Assembly: GCA_037074705.1 (NCBI GenBank)
Contig: CM073595.1
Location: 48,293,639-48,357,638 of the forward strand
Length of the DNA: 64,000 bases
DNA from: Zhengitettix transpicula
Lineage: Eukaryota; Arthropoda; Insecta; Orthoptera; Tetrigidae
Reading direction: 5' to 3'
Shown here: piece by piece, positions 1-12,442 of the stretch
Position numbering within the stretch: position 1 is the stretch's first letter
How the letters are laid out: every line of letters starts with the position of its first letter
Made by a program: the position numbers and the translations under genes
Notes under the pieces: model-generated
What the model was told of the DNA's origin: nothing
Seen by the model: only the letters and a program-made list of their open reading frames with translations
The model's database searches: none

Positions 1-474
1 GACGCGGAGGGACTGACTGGCTCATTGCTTTTACATGGCGATCACGGCAAATCTCAAGGTGGCGCAACTCACTACTTGGGCACGCATTTCCTCTTTCCTA
101 CCTACCTACCTCAGCCGCTTAGCCGCAGTTCAAAACATTTACAGTTAAAATTCACCATGACGTCAAGTCTTCATAAATATACGCATACGTACTTATATAA
201 CCATCACATTAATGTGAAAATTTGACTGAATGGCAACAACCATTTTTGATTACATAAAATAAAAATGTATTTGCCGTTACCTACAGAACACAAACCATAA
301 AAATGACTAGAAAATTAAAGAACGCAAACAATTCTGAGCAGAATTCAATCGTCAGAAGAAGCGACGAATCTTAGGAGTATAAAAAATTATATATTTTAAT
401 TTGGCAAATCCCAAAATAGAGAACAAGGATCCTTTCTGAATATAACGATTACAACACATTGATTTTTATTATAA

Positions 475-790
475 ACTAGCTGGGTGCCCGGCGTTGTCCA
501 GGTAGTCATAAGAAAAGTCTGTGACATCCATAACTCCGGATTAGACTCCAATCTTGTTTGTTTTTTTTCGCGTTATTTTTGTGACACTCCTCCACGCCCT
601 CCGTATGGGTGTTCCTTTAATGGCTATACATTTTAACACAGACAATGCGTCTACGTGTTGGCGGAAAGAGGAAAATAAACCTCCATACATTCTCTTTCGT
701 CGCATCAGTTTGCTGATTCACGTTTACATGGTGCGGTTCCATAACAGTAATTCCATGAGTGGCATATTGTTCTGATACTTCCTGTCTCAT
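475..790 (+). repeat. dispersed repeat family R2, copy 1
   Basis: Starts CTAGCTGGGTGCCCGGCGTT, as at 37383, then GACATCCATAACTCC, GACTCCAATC and CGCGTTATTTTTGTGACACTC. Similarity is clear to about 610; the remainder is uncertain and ends in an (AT)n run. Class not determined. Confidence 0.65.
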
Positions 791-2724
791 ATATATATAT
801 ATATATATATATACGGATTATTTATCAGACTTTCAATTTCTTCTCGATTATAAACTATGTCATCTAAAAAATGTGACACGTAGCCTATAGTTTCACATCC
901 GTTGCGGAATTTTGAATTCGTTATGTATACGTACTACACAGAACTTAATCCGATTAGATACCATGCAGTTGTTGCTAATATAAATGTAATAATATAATGT
1001 GATATTGTTACGTAAAAATAAAACTATTGATTCAATAAAAGAATATGCAAGTTTGAATTTTCATTTTCATTCAAGTATAGCGGAAACACGATGATAAGGA
1101 ATCATTCACCTTAATTTCAACTTACGTTGAATGAAATGTGTTCCTTGAGGTTTAATAGCCAAGAGCATTGTCAGTGCCAAGTGGAACTTCTCCAAGAAAC
1201 GCCTTTCCTTGCGTAACCTGGTACAGGGTGAGAATACATTGTAAATGAATTTACCCAATGGACAGGATTCTTCTATATTTTTGTTTTCCCCGCAGATAAA
1301 AGCAAAGAGATGATTCTGAACCGTTTATCCGATGATTCCAGTACACGCTCAAGGTCTTAGAAATAATTAATCTGAAAAAAATATTACATAATGCAAAGTA
1401 TACGTTCTGACTTCGACATGTCGCTAGAAGTTTGTAACAGTCACTTAAATAAAATAAAAGAATGCTCGACAATGGAAGCCCACTGAACTGTACCTCTTCA
1501 TTTGATATGTCCTGATCATAGTGCTGTTTTTGCAACTGGAAGAATCATGACCTTTCACGAACGCTACATGAAGAAGTACTTAGCAAAGCGTCGCTCTGTA
1601 GATTAAGAGTGAATACCCTGCAGTCTCAGTAAAAAGATTTTGGAAATTTCCCTCAGGTAGCATAAAAGGTGTCTGCTTCCTGAAACACAATACTATCGGC
1701 TGAGGTCATCTACCAAGGTGTAGGGACAAGAACATGTTCCTTGGAGTCGTACAAGTGAATCGCTACAGGAAATTTAATATTCCGTATAAGACGGCAGACT
1801 ACGTGGTGTAGAAAGGAATTTGGAAGTAGTGCCATCCTCGATTGTTTTTCTAGAGCTAAATTATCGCGCAAAAACCACAGGTGGACATTACACTCGGTGC
1901 CTATTGTCCATTGAGCAGTGGCGTGACCTTGGCTTCGTTGCATCAGCTCATCCACACACTCCCAAGTAACGTAATTCCTGTTTTGCCATAAGTGAAGCGT
2001 GTAGGAGGTCTCCTATTCTGCAATAGGAGTAATAGATGGATTTTCTAGCTTACAAAATCTATCTACTATGCAAATTTACGAAAAATCGTAATGATCGTAC
2101 AGATATGACAGCCAACAGCTGAAAGTTAATTACGTTCATATCCTGAACCAGCTTACCAGCGATTTCATTTAGCAACAAATTACCAGTAAAAGATACACTG
2201 AAGAAATCCTCAGAGAAGAAAAAAAAATCGATAGCTTTTACAGTCAACTATGACAGAATCGAATATTTTCAGATCTCGTAATTGATCTACAAGAACCGCT
2301 ACGAGGGGAGAAGAAACTAATTGTGAGAAAAAGGCCTTTCGGCGTGATACAAAGCTTACCTCGGTAAACCAAAGGGCCTGTGATGAAATTAAATATTTTA
2401 AAGTAATTACACACGTATGTCTCCAAAGACGAGATCATTGGCGCTATCGAAATTAAGCATGAGGTCGCTAAGCTTAATAAAATATGTTATCAAAAAAACA
2501 GAATTCGCTGTCGCGATACAAGACAGTTACTGTCGGGAATCCAAAGAATGAAAACTTGATCACTTGGATTATAGTTCTCCTCGTTCTCAGAATGTCAGGT
2601 CCAATGCTGATATACTTAGAGGGTGCTCCAAATGACTTGTCACCCTATTTTTATGTAATATTGTCGAAAATTTATGTATTTCACACATCCAAAATCAAAG
2701 ATTGAAGTTTTCCCGGTGTAGTTG
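611..2724. other. no gene recognised
   Basis: AT-rich sequence with scattered short open frames on the minus strand. None has family motifs or paired splice sites. The missing ELOVL C-terminal exon could in principle lie here but was not seen. Confidence 0.6.
789..813. repeat. (AT)n microsatellite
   Basis: About 12 uninterrupted AT units. Confidence 0.95.
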
Positions 2725-2878
2725 TTCAATATATTGTTCAAGGAGTTCAACCTGGTTTTGCATAATTATATTAGAACGCAACGTTTCGACGACTAAAAGC
2801 TCTGTCGTCATCTTCTAGACGATGTTCTAATATAATTATGCAAAACCCGGTTGAACTCCGAGAACAATATATTGCACA
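2725..2878. repeat. foldback element, family R3, copy 1
   Basis: Arms 2727-2777 and 2824-2874 are near-perfect inverted copies (TATTGTTCAAGGAGTTCAAC against GTTGAACTCCGAGAACAATA). The core reads CGTTTCGACGACTAAAAGCT, CTGTCGTCATCTTCTAGAC. The same core occurs at 24545-24595 and, inverted, at 24725-24775. Loop 46 bases. Confidence 0.85.
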
Positions 2879-5800
2879 TCCAAAATGTTTGTAAGAGCAC
2901 CATCATCAAATCGGTGGCATGTCCTATTTTTCAAAGGGTTGCTTTGGTAATTGTTGGACGTAACAGCGTCCTTCACCTTGTCTGGTAGCTCTTGGGACAC
3001 TCGTTTCCTTAATAATACACCACAGAAAGTTGTCTAGACTACCGGGATGCCAATTGATAGTTGGTGATTATATCATATTATATCTCCAGTTTTGCGTTTT
3101 ATTTTTAATTTTTGGCTCCAGCAATAAATATTTTCTGCCAGTTCGCTACGATAGGGAGAAAAAATCTTTCCAATTCGGGATGGTCTGAAATACATGAAGC
3201 AATCGTTCACATGCAACACAACGTTTGCCTATGTCGTGTTCGCTATGTGATAAATGTTGGTTCAAACGATTGCAATTTCAGATCCTCTGTCATGTGTCGT
3301 AACATTGACGGTTTTGGAATTCCTAGCTCGAAAGGCAGTTTTCGTAGCACTGATGTTACCAACGCCTCACAAGTGTTCCAAAGCGTTCTGCCCTCTATTT
3401 ATTCTGTTAATCTTGCAGTGAAGTCACGTCATACATCTTCAGGTCTGAATACATACGTACATTTGCCAATACACTTGAAATTAATCTTTCCATTCATCAA
3501 GATCAGAAACGTACATTTCATAACACAATTTCTATTCAATGTATAGAGGCTGACCGGGGCATTTGGACCACCCATTACTGCTATTACGTCGAATCCGTTC
3601 AGATAAATCGTGTCTATAATTACTCATCAAAATGTCGAAGGGTGTTTCTTCTGATTTCTTCAGATCCACGGGAATATCTGAATCAAACGTGAGTCGACAT
3701 GATCTAATGTCTGAATATGAAATCACTACCGGACTGTCGCATATCATTTCCGATGTCTCAATTCTAGTTCTTGTTCCGTTCCTGAAGAAGCGCTAAGTAA
3801 TTTCCGGCCGAGTAGACTAATCAAGCAGGGTATTTTCAGTCGTTATCAACATTGTTAACTTGTAGTAATTATTTTAATATTAAAGAAGTCAATAATTACT
3901 GAATAATCTGGACAAATTTTATTTCAGATACAAGTCTTTTATAAATATATAATTCTGAGATATAAAATTAAATACAAACTGGAAAAAGTTCAAAATGTGA
4001 TCTGGGAAAGAAATGATGAAATGAGGTAAGGAGGGTGTTGCTTTGAACAAAAAGAATTACAAATATATTTATTATATATCGTCGTAGCTGTTCACAGAAT
4101 TATCTATGTGATTTATAATTTATTTCGTGTCTTAAGACAACAGTTATAAATTCTGCTTTAAGACAATGCCATAAATTATTACACTCTATAACTCAGATTT
4201 CATAAACATTCCTCAGTACCAATTTAATTTGTTGAGTTATAATTTTCTAAAAAAATTTTTCCTGTGTACGTAATAATTATAACTTATTGCGATCTGGCTA
4301 GTTTTCTAATGGCAATATTTTGAGAATTCAAAATATTATAAATGAATAGGAACAATAATTACCCTATTAGTCAACAAAAATAGGTTTTGGAAAGATTTAC
4401 ACAATATTATGTACACAGTAAAATTCTTCCAAATTACAAATAATACGTAAACTCCGCTCATAACTGTAAGTGTTAATTACCAGAGAGAATTTTTGAATTT
4501 GAAAAGCGTTTAAGAAATTTATTCGTTTGATTTGGTTTGCTGATGGCGTAACTTGACTTCTCAGAAAATACATATTTATGTTGAAGTTATATTATTCTAC
4601 GTAATTGATTCGATTAATAAAGGGAAAATAAATTATGAAAATTAGAATTAAAAAAATTCTCTTAGTGTATTTTACGTGATACATTCATAAAAACGAACAA
4701 AGAGGAGTTACAAATTCTGCCAATAATGCAAACAAACCGAGTTTGTCTTATGTGGAGAGTTTTCGTTTAACAATAGAATGTGAAAAAATGCGAATAACAA
4801 TGGCTGTCTTTAAATTTTGAGTAACTTTTTATTAAGGAATGAATTATAACGCTGCATAATTAATCGTCTTTGTTGTAGAAAAAGCAATCAACATTTAACT
4901 TAGCCAACGAACTAGTGATTAATTTCCGACAGTCTTAACCGTTTCACATGAAATATTAAATTTTATATTTTTTATAAATAAATACATAGTTGTTAGTACA
5001 AAATTTAAGGACGCCATGATTTTGGTGAATAAATTTTTAACTTGGGCTCTTTACTCATTTTTGTATAATTATTATTACAAAGAAATAAAACAGCTATTAT
5101 AAATGAGGTGATAGTAAATAATGATTTAATTATAATTCATTCGGTATTAGTAAGCAGTGATATATTTTTTACTTCAGAAACGGAATAGAAGTCTTAACAC
5201 ATATAAATATTGTATTTCTAGTAGGTGCTATTCAAATATTACAAGTAGTATAAAAAATTGCTCAGTATTAATGGAGCAATAACACTTCAATAAAACGAAT
5301 AACTTGTAAGACCGTACATATAAATAATTGTTCAATTGAAGCGAATCGTATCTGATCTCTCAGCACTGAGAACCTAAAACCTAAAAAAAAGTGTAGAAAA
5401 ATTGCAGTCATGATTGCATGAAGTTCCAGATTTTTATCACTGACATGTAAGCAAATTCAAATTTTCTCCCTGAGGAGAGAACTCGAACTATTCACTTTTC
5501 GCCTTTGTGCTATATGCTTTCCTGTAGAAGTCATAGAATAAGACGAACATAAAAAAATTCTGAGGCACAATGAGGAAAGCAGTCCACTTCGGGTAGCCAC
5601 AGTATTCGCGAAACAGAAGCTGAGATGCGTGGATGGTGATCATCAAAAACTGCGCCTGGAACAGATTATCAATGGTAAATTTCGGTTGAACATCTTAAAA
5701 CCTCATGGTCTGTCTGTTGCAGTTTCCTTTTCGAATATCAGACCGAACGCTCTCTCATTTACACCATCTGTATCCAGATGGTATCTCACGTACTCACATT

Positions 5801-6499
5801 TGCGGATAAATCTTTCACTTCTCTCTCAAAGTCTGAGTGTCGCCTATATCTTTATTATTAACATCATATTTGCCGTTTTATTTCTAAATAATCGATATTG
5901 CATGATAAACGTATTTTTTAAATATTTTATTTGTTTACTCGTTGTTCAACGGGTTCCTATTTAGATATTATAGCCCGACGCTGCTCGCAAGGCGGGCGTC
6001 TGCTGTTACTGCACAGATAGAGAGGGTTGTGAACGATAAATAGTGCCTGACACATTTCTATTACTAGACGCAGCTAATATGGTTCTTGTAATCGACTATA
6101 AATTCCTTAATCCAACTTCACATGCTATGTATTCTATTGGGGTTTGGTAACATCGCGTTATACTTATATATTGACTCCAGAATCTTTTGAGAAACGGTAA
6201 TAATTCTTTCCAGATCTCACACACTAACGTTTCTAACACGAATGATTCCATTCGACCGGGTATCCCGCGATGCAAGTATTTTCCGACCACAGTTATTAGT
6301 TTGTTTGAGGAATGAATATATAAAGTATATTTTCCTTTGTTACCTCTATTTTATATTTTCGTTATTTAACTGAATTATTTAGTAAATTTCCTTCATTTTG
6401 AACCTCCCACCGAATAAAAATTAATTCCACGGAATAAATATTAATACATTTAACTAAGGTTTTAAAAAAAATATTTTTAAAAGTACTTTGGTAATTTAC
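2879..6499. other. no gene recognised; probable last ELOVL intron
   Basis: Downstream (minus sense) of the last visible ELOVL exon. Open frames at 3112-3546 (+) and 3532-3747 (-) lack recognisable motifs. About 3780-5400 is very AT-rich and empty. Confidence 0.6.
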
Positions 6500-9277
6500 C
6501 ATCTGGAGCTGGGTGATGTGCTTCTTCCACCAAACAGATTTCTTGTATTCTGGATTAACAATAGATAGCAGATAATATGTGTACATAATAATGTGTACAA
6601 AAGAGTTTATCAGTCCCAGAAATGTGAGGTGACCTCCTGCAAAAGGATAAATAATAGGTCTTAAGCATTGTAGTAAAATACCAATTAAACTCTACGTATA
6701 GGAAGTATTTCTTTATTAAAGTAAGTCACCGTGCTTATCATATTTCTATATTTTATTATGTATACTTTCTGAAGAAGATTCTGGGTTTTCGTAGAATATT
6801 TGAGTTAATTGACAATTGAAAATTTATTGTGTTCGTAAAACGTAAGTTATTTTGGAGTGTTTCATACCAAAATCAATTACCTGGTATGTATTTCGTAGCT
6901 CCCCAAGTTCCTAACACCATTCCTGCGTGGTGATACACGTGCAAGAATGAAATATGGTTATTCTTCTTCCGCAAGACGAAGAAAACCTGCAAACATTTCA
7001 ACGTGGTTATGATATTACCAATTTAACGCAAGAAACCAATAGCTGATACTGTCATTTAATTTTTAGTAGTTTGTGAACAAATATCAACCAACCTTAATAT
7101 GAAACAGTTTCAACTCAATATACTAAAATTATTACGTATTTAATACATTTTACGTAATTAAAACTCATAGTTGTCTTGATAGTGAAATGCCCAAAACATT
7201 TTAAATTGAAAAAAATATATACAAAATTTGTTTAAGTTTGAAATCAATTCATATTCCAATCACATTGATGAATCCATTTAGTGAAAGTATAATTTCAGTA
7301 TTCTTACCAACTTTTACAGACTACTTTGTGTTTCTTATTATTATTTGTTTACAGTCGCATCCATATCTGACGTCATTAGGCACTCAGTTCTATTTTATCT
7401 TTGTCGAGGGACTAATTGACGGGGGTAAGGAAATGCGCACACAACACACCCATGCCCCCGCCGTGATTCGAACCCGGGCCTTCTGTGATGCGAGGCAGTC
7501 ACGCTGACCCCTACGCCACAGGAGGTCATGCGTTCTATTCATTTTTTTTAAAAAAATTATATTTAGTCGTAAAAATTTCATCTTACCGTGTCTATGAGAT
7601 CCGTGATTTTGATGATGAAATATAACCATACTGCACTTGCTATCTGAAAAAAATATATATGCGCGAGTGTAAGCATTAAAAAATTAACTGTTAATGGTTT
7701 TTTAAAAAATAATAATTTTTACCTCCATCGCACGCGGGGAGTTCGAGAAATCTATTGGTTCACATTTCCAACTATATATATTAAACCAAGCGAGACTCAG
7801 GCACTGCAACATATAAATTTTCATATAATTCCTGGGTATAAACAATTATGAATAAATTATTGTATGGTACAAAAGCAAAATGAATACTATGTGATCTTTG
7901 GTCAGAACTTACAGTTTTTAACACTCCACGAGCTTCTGTCCTGCAAGCATTCATTAATTTGGCATCCGAATTAAAATGAAACGTAAAAATAAAGAAGTGC
8001 AGACAGTAATCTATGAAACAATCAATTTTCAACCTACTGCAAGACGCTCTTAATTTTCCTGTTTTAAAAATTAGTGACTGCTCTACATTTAATTTATTAC
8101 TTTGCTAAGCATCATTTATTGCATATTAAAATCTGTAGAATCCTTGTTTTTCGTTATGACCAGCACACAAGGTTACAAGTTAACGTAATATGATGCCATA
8201 TTGAAATGTATTTTAATGATCCTGTTTTTCACACGTCGACGACCTGTTATTGCGTTTTTGAAAGAAAAACGTGAACAGTTTTACTTAAATTTTGTAATCA
8301 TAAATGTCACATTAATTAAACTTTTCATCTCCAAAAATCTGGAGATTAAACGAATTTTAGTTTGGTGATGTTTCATTAGGATGAAGAATACAGTAAAGCA
8401 ACTTCATGTTGGCTTCTTTAAATCAATAAGAAAATTTCCAAGGGATACACGGATCTTAGAAAGAGTTACTACTGATTTATTACAAAGTAAGTTTTGAAAA
8501 CAAAGCAAAGCCACTGAAAACTCAGAGATCCGTTCGATTGTATCTCGGTCATAGAAACATTATACACGTCATTCATAAAGCGCAATTATGCTCAGCAAGA
8601 ATCCGAGCTTGTAAGTCACAAAATATTGCATCATTAATAAATCGACCAGAAATTTCAATTTTCTCTTAGTATATAAAACATTTTTAATTCGTACCGCTCG
8701 TCGTGTGAGCGTAATTTATTTATATTTGGGAAATATGTACTGAAAGGACTTACACGTTCCAATATATAAACGTTAGCGACGATTTGGAAGACGTTGAACA
8801 TCATCATGATTCTCTCTATTCTGAAAGGCTGTAAGTTCTCCATCAGCCGAGGACCCAAATTTTTCACAAAATATAAGTAAAATATCACAAGAGAAAAGAT
8901 ACCAAATGGATTTCCTATCAAGAACCATGACTGCGTCCTAGGATCTATAAAATGAAACCAAACATTTCTAGTTAATTTCTTCAATAAATAATTAAAATTT
9001 ATAAATCGTAATTACAATCGTTTCTGGGGCATTAAACTAATGACAATAGATGAGAGTTGATACATTCATGTGTGATTATTTTAATTACAATACCACCCTC
9101 CGCTTAAAAACGCCATAAACACTGCAAGTTTGTTAAACATAAATGCAATTAATAATCGCATTAGCTCCGCAAATTAAATTAAATTATTACATTCTGATTA
9201 ATACGCCAGAACTTACCACTAATTTCGGTGTTAAGGAAATGATAGGCTTCTACTAATGACTTGATCACCTTCGCCAT
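6500..9277 (-). CDS. ELOVL-family very-long-chain fatty acid elongase, 3' partial (six exons)
   Basis: Condensing enzyme (3-ketoacyl-CoA synthase step) of fatty acid elongation, a multi-pass ER membrane protein. Exons on the minus strand: 9277-9217, 8944-8754, 7803-7723, 7643-7587, 6986-6881, 6636-6500. All borders are AG/GT and the phases join to 211 open codons. Family landmarks seen: N-terminal ISDPRTQSW, then LGPRLMEN, CEPIDFSNSP, VFFVLRKKNNHISFLH, the histidine box HVYHH at about residues 146-150, NSFVHIIMYTYYLL, and WWKKHITQLQM at the end. Hydrophobic stretches alternate as in ELOVLs. The start ATG lies in AAAATGG context, and an acceptor-like site at 9306 suggests an upstream 5'UTR exon. 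Family members are about 260-330 residues, so 50-110 C-terminal residues are missing; the last donor (GTAAAT at 6499) points to exon(s) left of the window. The exact paralogue (ELOVL1/7-like insect group) is an inference. Confidence 0.93.
7390..7530 (-). mobile_element. tRNA-derived SINE fragment
   Basis: On the minus strand a pol III A box (TGGCGTAGGGGTCAGCG, 7518-7502) and B box (GGTTCGAATC, 7474-7465) are correctly spaced. The flanking arms do not fold into a standard acceptor stem, so this is a SINE head and not a tRNA gene. It sits in the ELOVL intron between exons 4 and 5. The segment GCATCACAGA...GGGTTCGAATC is shared with 33389-33425. Confidence 0.7.
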
Positions 9278-9305
9278 TTTGGCAGGATTTTTACTTCATT
9301 CAAAC
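9278..9305 (-). other. 5'UTR part of the ELOVL start exon
   Basis: On the minus strand a pyrimidine-poor but AG-ended acceptor (TTATTTACAG, ending at 9306) lies 28 bases before the ATG. This suggests the start exon is internal and a non-coding first exon lies further right; I did not locate it. Confidence 0.4.
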
Positions 9306-10623
9306 CTGTAAATAATAATTTTCATATTCTTAATTATAATTAATATTCTGCAAGGCGCACAGTGTGACATTCTGTGATAAGATTTAAAAATTTTGTTTGT
9401 GCTTGAAAGTAAAACCGTCACAGGGATTTTTTTAAAAAAATTATGAAGCAAAATCACGGATATTCAGGACGGTTTAGAGAGTCAGTGTATCAAGAAAGTG
9501 AGACCTCGTTCGTCAGAGGAAAGTCGGTTATTGAAACCACGTGCTGCTAGGCAGATAGACGAGTTAGGATGAATATTTTGAAACTTATGGTGCACCTTAT
9601 TACGTAGATGACGGTAAATCTTGGCGGAGGCTTTATCTAAAGATAAAGCTGAAAGAGATTGAATTTATTAACCGGGCCGCCGCACAACACGGCTGCGAAA
9701 ACTAAGAGTTGTAACAAATTTTGTTCGTCTACCCTTCTCAATTTTCCTTAACGAATAATTTATTGGTAATAAGAGTCTATAACATCCTGTGTCAAAGATA
9801 TACATGGGGCATATAAAAGTGTAACTTGCTTATAAATAAAGCCACTTGTATACATGCTATGGTATTTATACAAAAGGAAACATGCTACCTGTTAATAACA
9901 TGTATGAAACAACCGACTCGAAAAAATGCATTATATACCAGAATTGTAAAGAATTTACCAATTCCAATAATCTAAAGTAATCGCAATAGCATACGTTAAT
10001 TAGAAATGGATAATCAAAAATTATTTCAGAAGTCTTTCCATGGTTTCCCCAAGATCAAAGAAATTATTCTAGTTGATTGCTGAATGAGCTAGGTTTGTGT
10101 ACCTGTATAGAAAGATGTAATCTTAAATTACGAACAATCCATCGGGATTCTTGCTCAGTCTAATCCGAGAATTATTCTTTAGAACAATGCGAATAATTTA
10201 ACTGAGTAACGCGAGTTATGCAAGACTTTTATCAAATAAAAGTTGTAAGTGGGTAAAGAAAATTCATTTTTATTAAAAAAATAATTTAATTACATTTGAG
10301 TACGTGAACACCAAGAATAAACGGTTACGTAACTGGTGGATGATTGAGAAACATTTAAGTGGCAGGAGGTCTGTGGGTGGGTAATCAAGGTACTAACGCA
10401 GAAAAACCGAGCTCGATGGAGGATGTCGATATCAAGTATTTGAGGAGTCAAATGTTACTCGAGGGTGCAAAATGGAAGAAAACATATTTGAAGAAATATC
10501 AGACTAGTACAACGGTGAGATTAGTCTGCGAGGGCAAAACCTGCGAGGGATGTTCTCTCGTAGGCAGAACCTTGTAGGAGAGACTGAAGGGGCTACCTTT
10601 GGAGATGCCTTTCCCTCACTCCG
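9306..10623. other. no gene recognised
   Basis: Upstream side of ELOVL. It should hold its 5'UTR first exon and promoter; I see no TATA box I would defend. 10340-10620 is GC-richer and abuts repeat R1 copy 1, so it may be an extension of that element. Confidence 0.5.
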
Positions 10624-11060
10624 TTTTTGAACTAAGGCTCACTCAGGCACTTCGGCCTGTTTTAAGAGGTGTATGTTCCGGGGTCAGAGATCTTGGACAT
10701 ACGGTAAGAGTTGTTCTCTGTTCCCACTGGAAAAGTCGGCCAGCTGCCTTCTAAACGGGTCGAGGCACGGATAAGGGGATGCTACGTCCCAATAGAAAAC
10801 TCCTCTCCCGCTATCGGATGGATGTGGGACAAGTACCCAATGCCCTACCTACCTGATGCCGGTTTTCTAGGGTTTGTCCTGCATTACTTTTAGGCGAATG
10901 CCGGGAATGATCCTTAAACTATAGTCCGGGGGCCCTAGTTAACCCTTGGCTACCTCCCTCTACCCTTCCGCATCCCCCCTTTCAAATCCCTTCCTATGCA
11001 ATTAAAGGGGAGTTGCCACTATGTGGATTACCCTATGCAGCCTGTTACCCTAAATAAAAA
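10624..11060 (+). mobile_element. dispersed repeat family R1, copy 1 (A-rich tail)
   Basis: Shares with copies at 15270 and 36325 the blocks TTCGGCCTGTTTTAAGAGGT, GGTGTATGTTCCGGGGTC, GTCGGCCAGCTGCCT, CAAGTACCCAATGCCC, CCTACCTGATGC, TTTCTAGGGTTT and GGAGTTGCCACTATGTGGAT, ending in CCTAAATAAAAAAGT. All copies have one orientation and A-rich ends, suggesting retroposition. No coding capacity is apparent. Confidence 0.8.
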
Positions 11061-11485
11061 AGTACAACGGTAATGTAAATGGGATTGTGATATGAATGCA
11101 GTTGAGAAATAAAGTTGAAGGTATGTAACACGTCTATCATACTTGCCAAACCCGGCTTGGATGAGAATGAACAATGAAAATTTACGGAGAAGTAAAAATA
11201 TGTTTATGAAACAATACATGTTAATAAGGTTAGATCTAGGTGAATTACATGAACCCTATCACCGATAATTCGTGCGTACTATTTCCTGGTAACTTTACAT
11301 TACATAGTAGTTGACGTGAATTTGTCTAATGTATTATGTAATTTTTTTTACTAATTTTGTACATAAAATTTTTTAATCCGAAGATTTTACAATTGTGATG
11401 CATTGATTACGTTAAATTAACTTGAAGAAACTACAGTTCTTCTTGATTCAGTCTTTGAAGAGGAAATTATGAATTATTTATTTAT

Positions 11486-11540
11486 TTATATATATACATA
11501 TACATATATATATATATATGCATATATATATATATATATT
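11486..11540. repeat. (AT)n / (ACAT)n microsatellite
   Basis: AT units interrupted by ACAT and GCAT. Confidence 0.95.
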
Positions 11541-11972
11541 AATTGACGGTGGTTTCCAGGTCAATTTGCCGTTTTCTTTTTAGCCTTCTGAGGGGTTTAG
11601 GTGGAGGAGGATGATATTATTATGTAAATGAACGAAAAAAATCAGAAACGGGAATGAGAAATAATATTATGCAAATAATAATAACATAACCCGACTAACA
11701 GAACACAATTAACTAGAACAACAATTTAATACATTCTGAAAAATTATTATTCAATTGGAATAACAGCGCCACATGAACAATTTTTCCGAACTAATTATTT
11801 CGGGGTTATAAAATGATAAGTTGTGCATTTGAATGTTTTAGAATCACAACCAAAGAGCTATGCGATTTGTTAGTATAAAGTGCATACATAATACGTATAA
11901 TAGTTCGGTAGCATCTTTGCTTTGATACAGCTTTTACTCGTTCTCTTGGCGCAGTTTTTCACTTAGCAGAAA

Positions 11973-12442
11973 TACAGTTCAAACCTCCCCCATTTCAAAG
12001 AGCCCAGGAAAAAAACCTGCAATAGATATGATAATGAAATTGTAGCATATGCTAGAGCATCTCAAAGAATTGATTTAATAAGTATCACGAAGAAAATTGT
12101 TCGGGGTATGGTTTGTCGTTGGGTATCACAACGTGTAGTAAGTAGACCAGAGACTTAGTTTGTATACTTACAAAGTGCAAATTCTGCAACATCTGATGCC
12201 GAACGACAAACCATGCCGACAACAGTTTGCTGAGGCGTTTTGTTACGAAGAACATGGCAAGAAATTCAATACAGCCTAAATATTCGTCGTGTTACAAATG
12301 CTTCACATGTAGAAGTGTACTGATAATTATTAAATAATTGAGATGCTCTAGCATATGGTGCAATTTCATTAACATATCTACTGTAGTTTTTTTTCCCCTG
12401 GGCCTTTGAAATGTGGGAGGTTTGAACGGGACATCCTGTATA
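11973..12442. mobile_element. palindromic MITE-like foldback element
   Basis: Ends TTCAAACCTCCCCCATTTCA...GAGCCCAGG and CCTGGGCCTTTGAAATGTGG...GGTTTGAACGGGACATCCTGTA form inverted arms. They continue as ATGATAATGAAATTG with TAGCATATGCTAGAGCATCT against AGATGCTCTAGCATATGG with CAATTTCATTAACAT. A third pair of mirrored blocks (ATGGTTTGTCGTTGGGTATC; GATGCCGAACGACAAACCAT) lies inside at 12106-12220. No coding capacity. Confidence 0.8.

Noticed and set aside
1251..1535. Minus-strand frame containing EVQF...SDCYKLL...QNVYFALCNIFF, faintly like an ELOVL C-terminal exon
   Set aside because: No pyrimidine tract or usable acceptor before it (purine-rich AAATGAAGAG), and the DC.YP and C-terminal motifs are not preserved; treated as coincidence.
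3112..3747. Plus-strand 144-codon frame and overlapping minus-strand 71-codon frame
   Set aside because: No recognisable motif in either; GC slightly raised, possibly an old transposon piece, but no catalytic residues or repeats to support it.
7390..7530. Possible tRNA gene on the minus strand
   Set aside because: A and B boxes are present but the acceptor and anticodon stems do not pair properly; sequence shared with 33389, so SINE.
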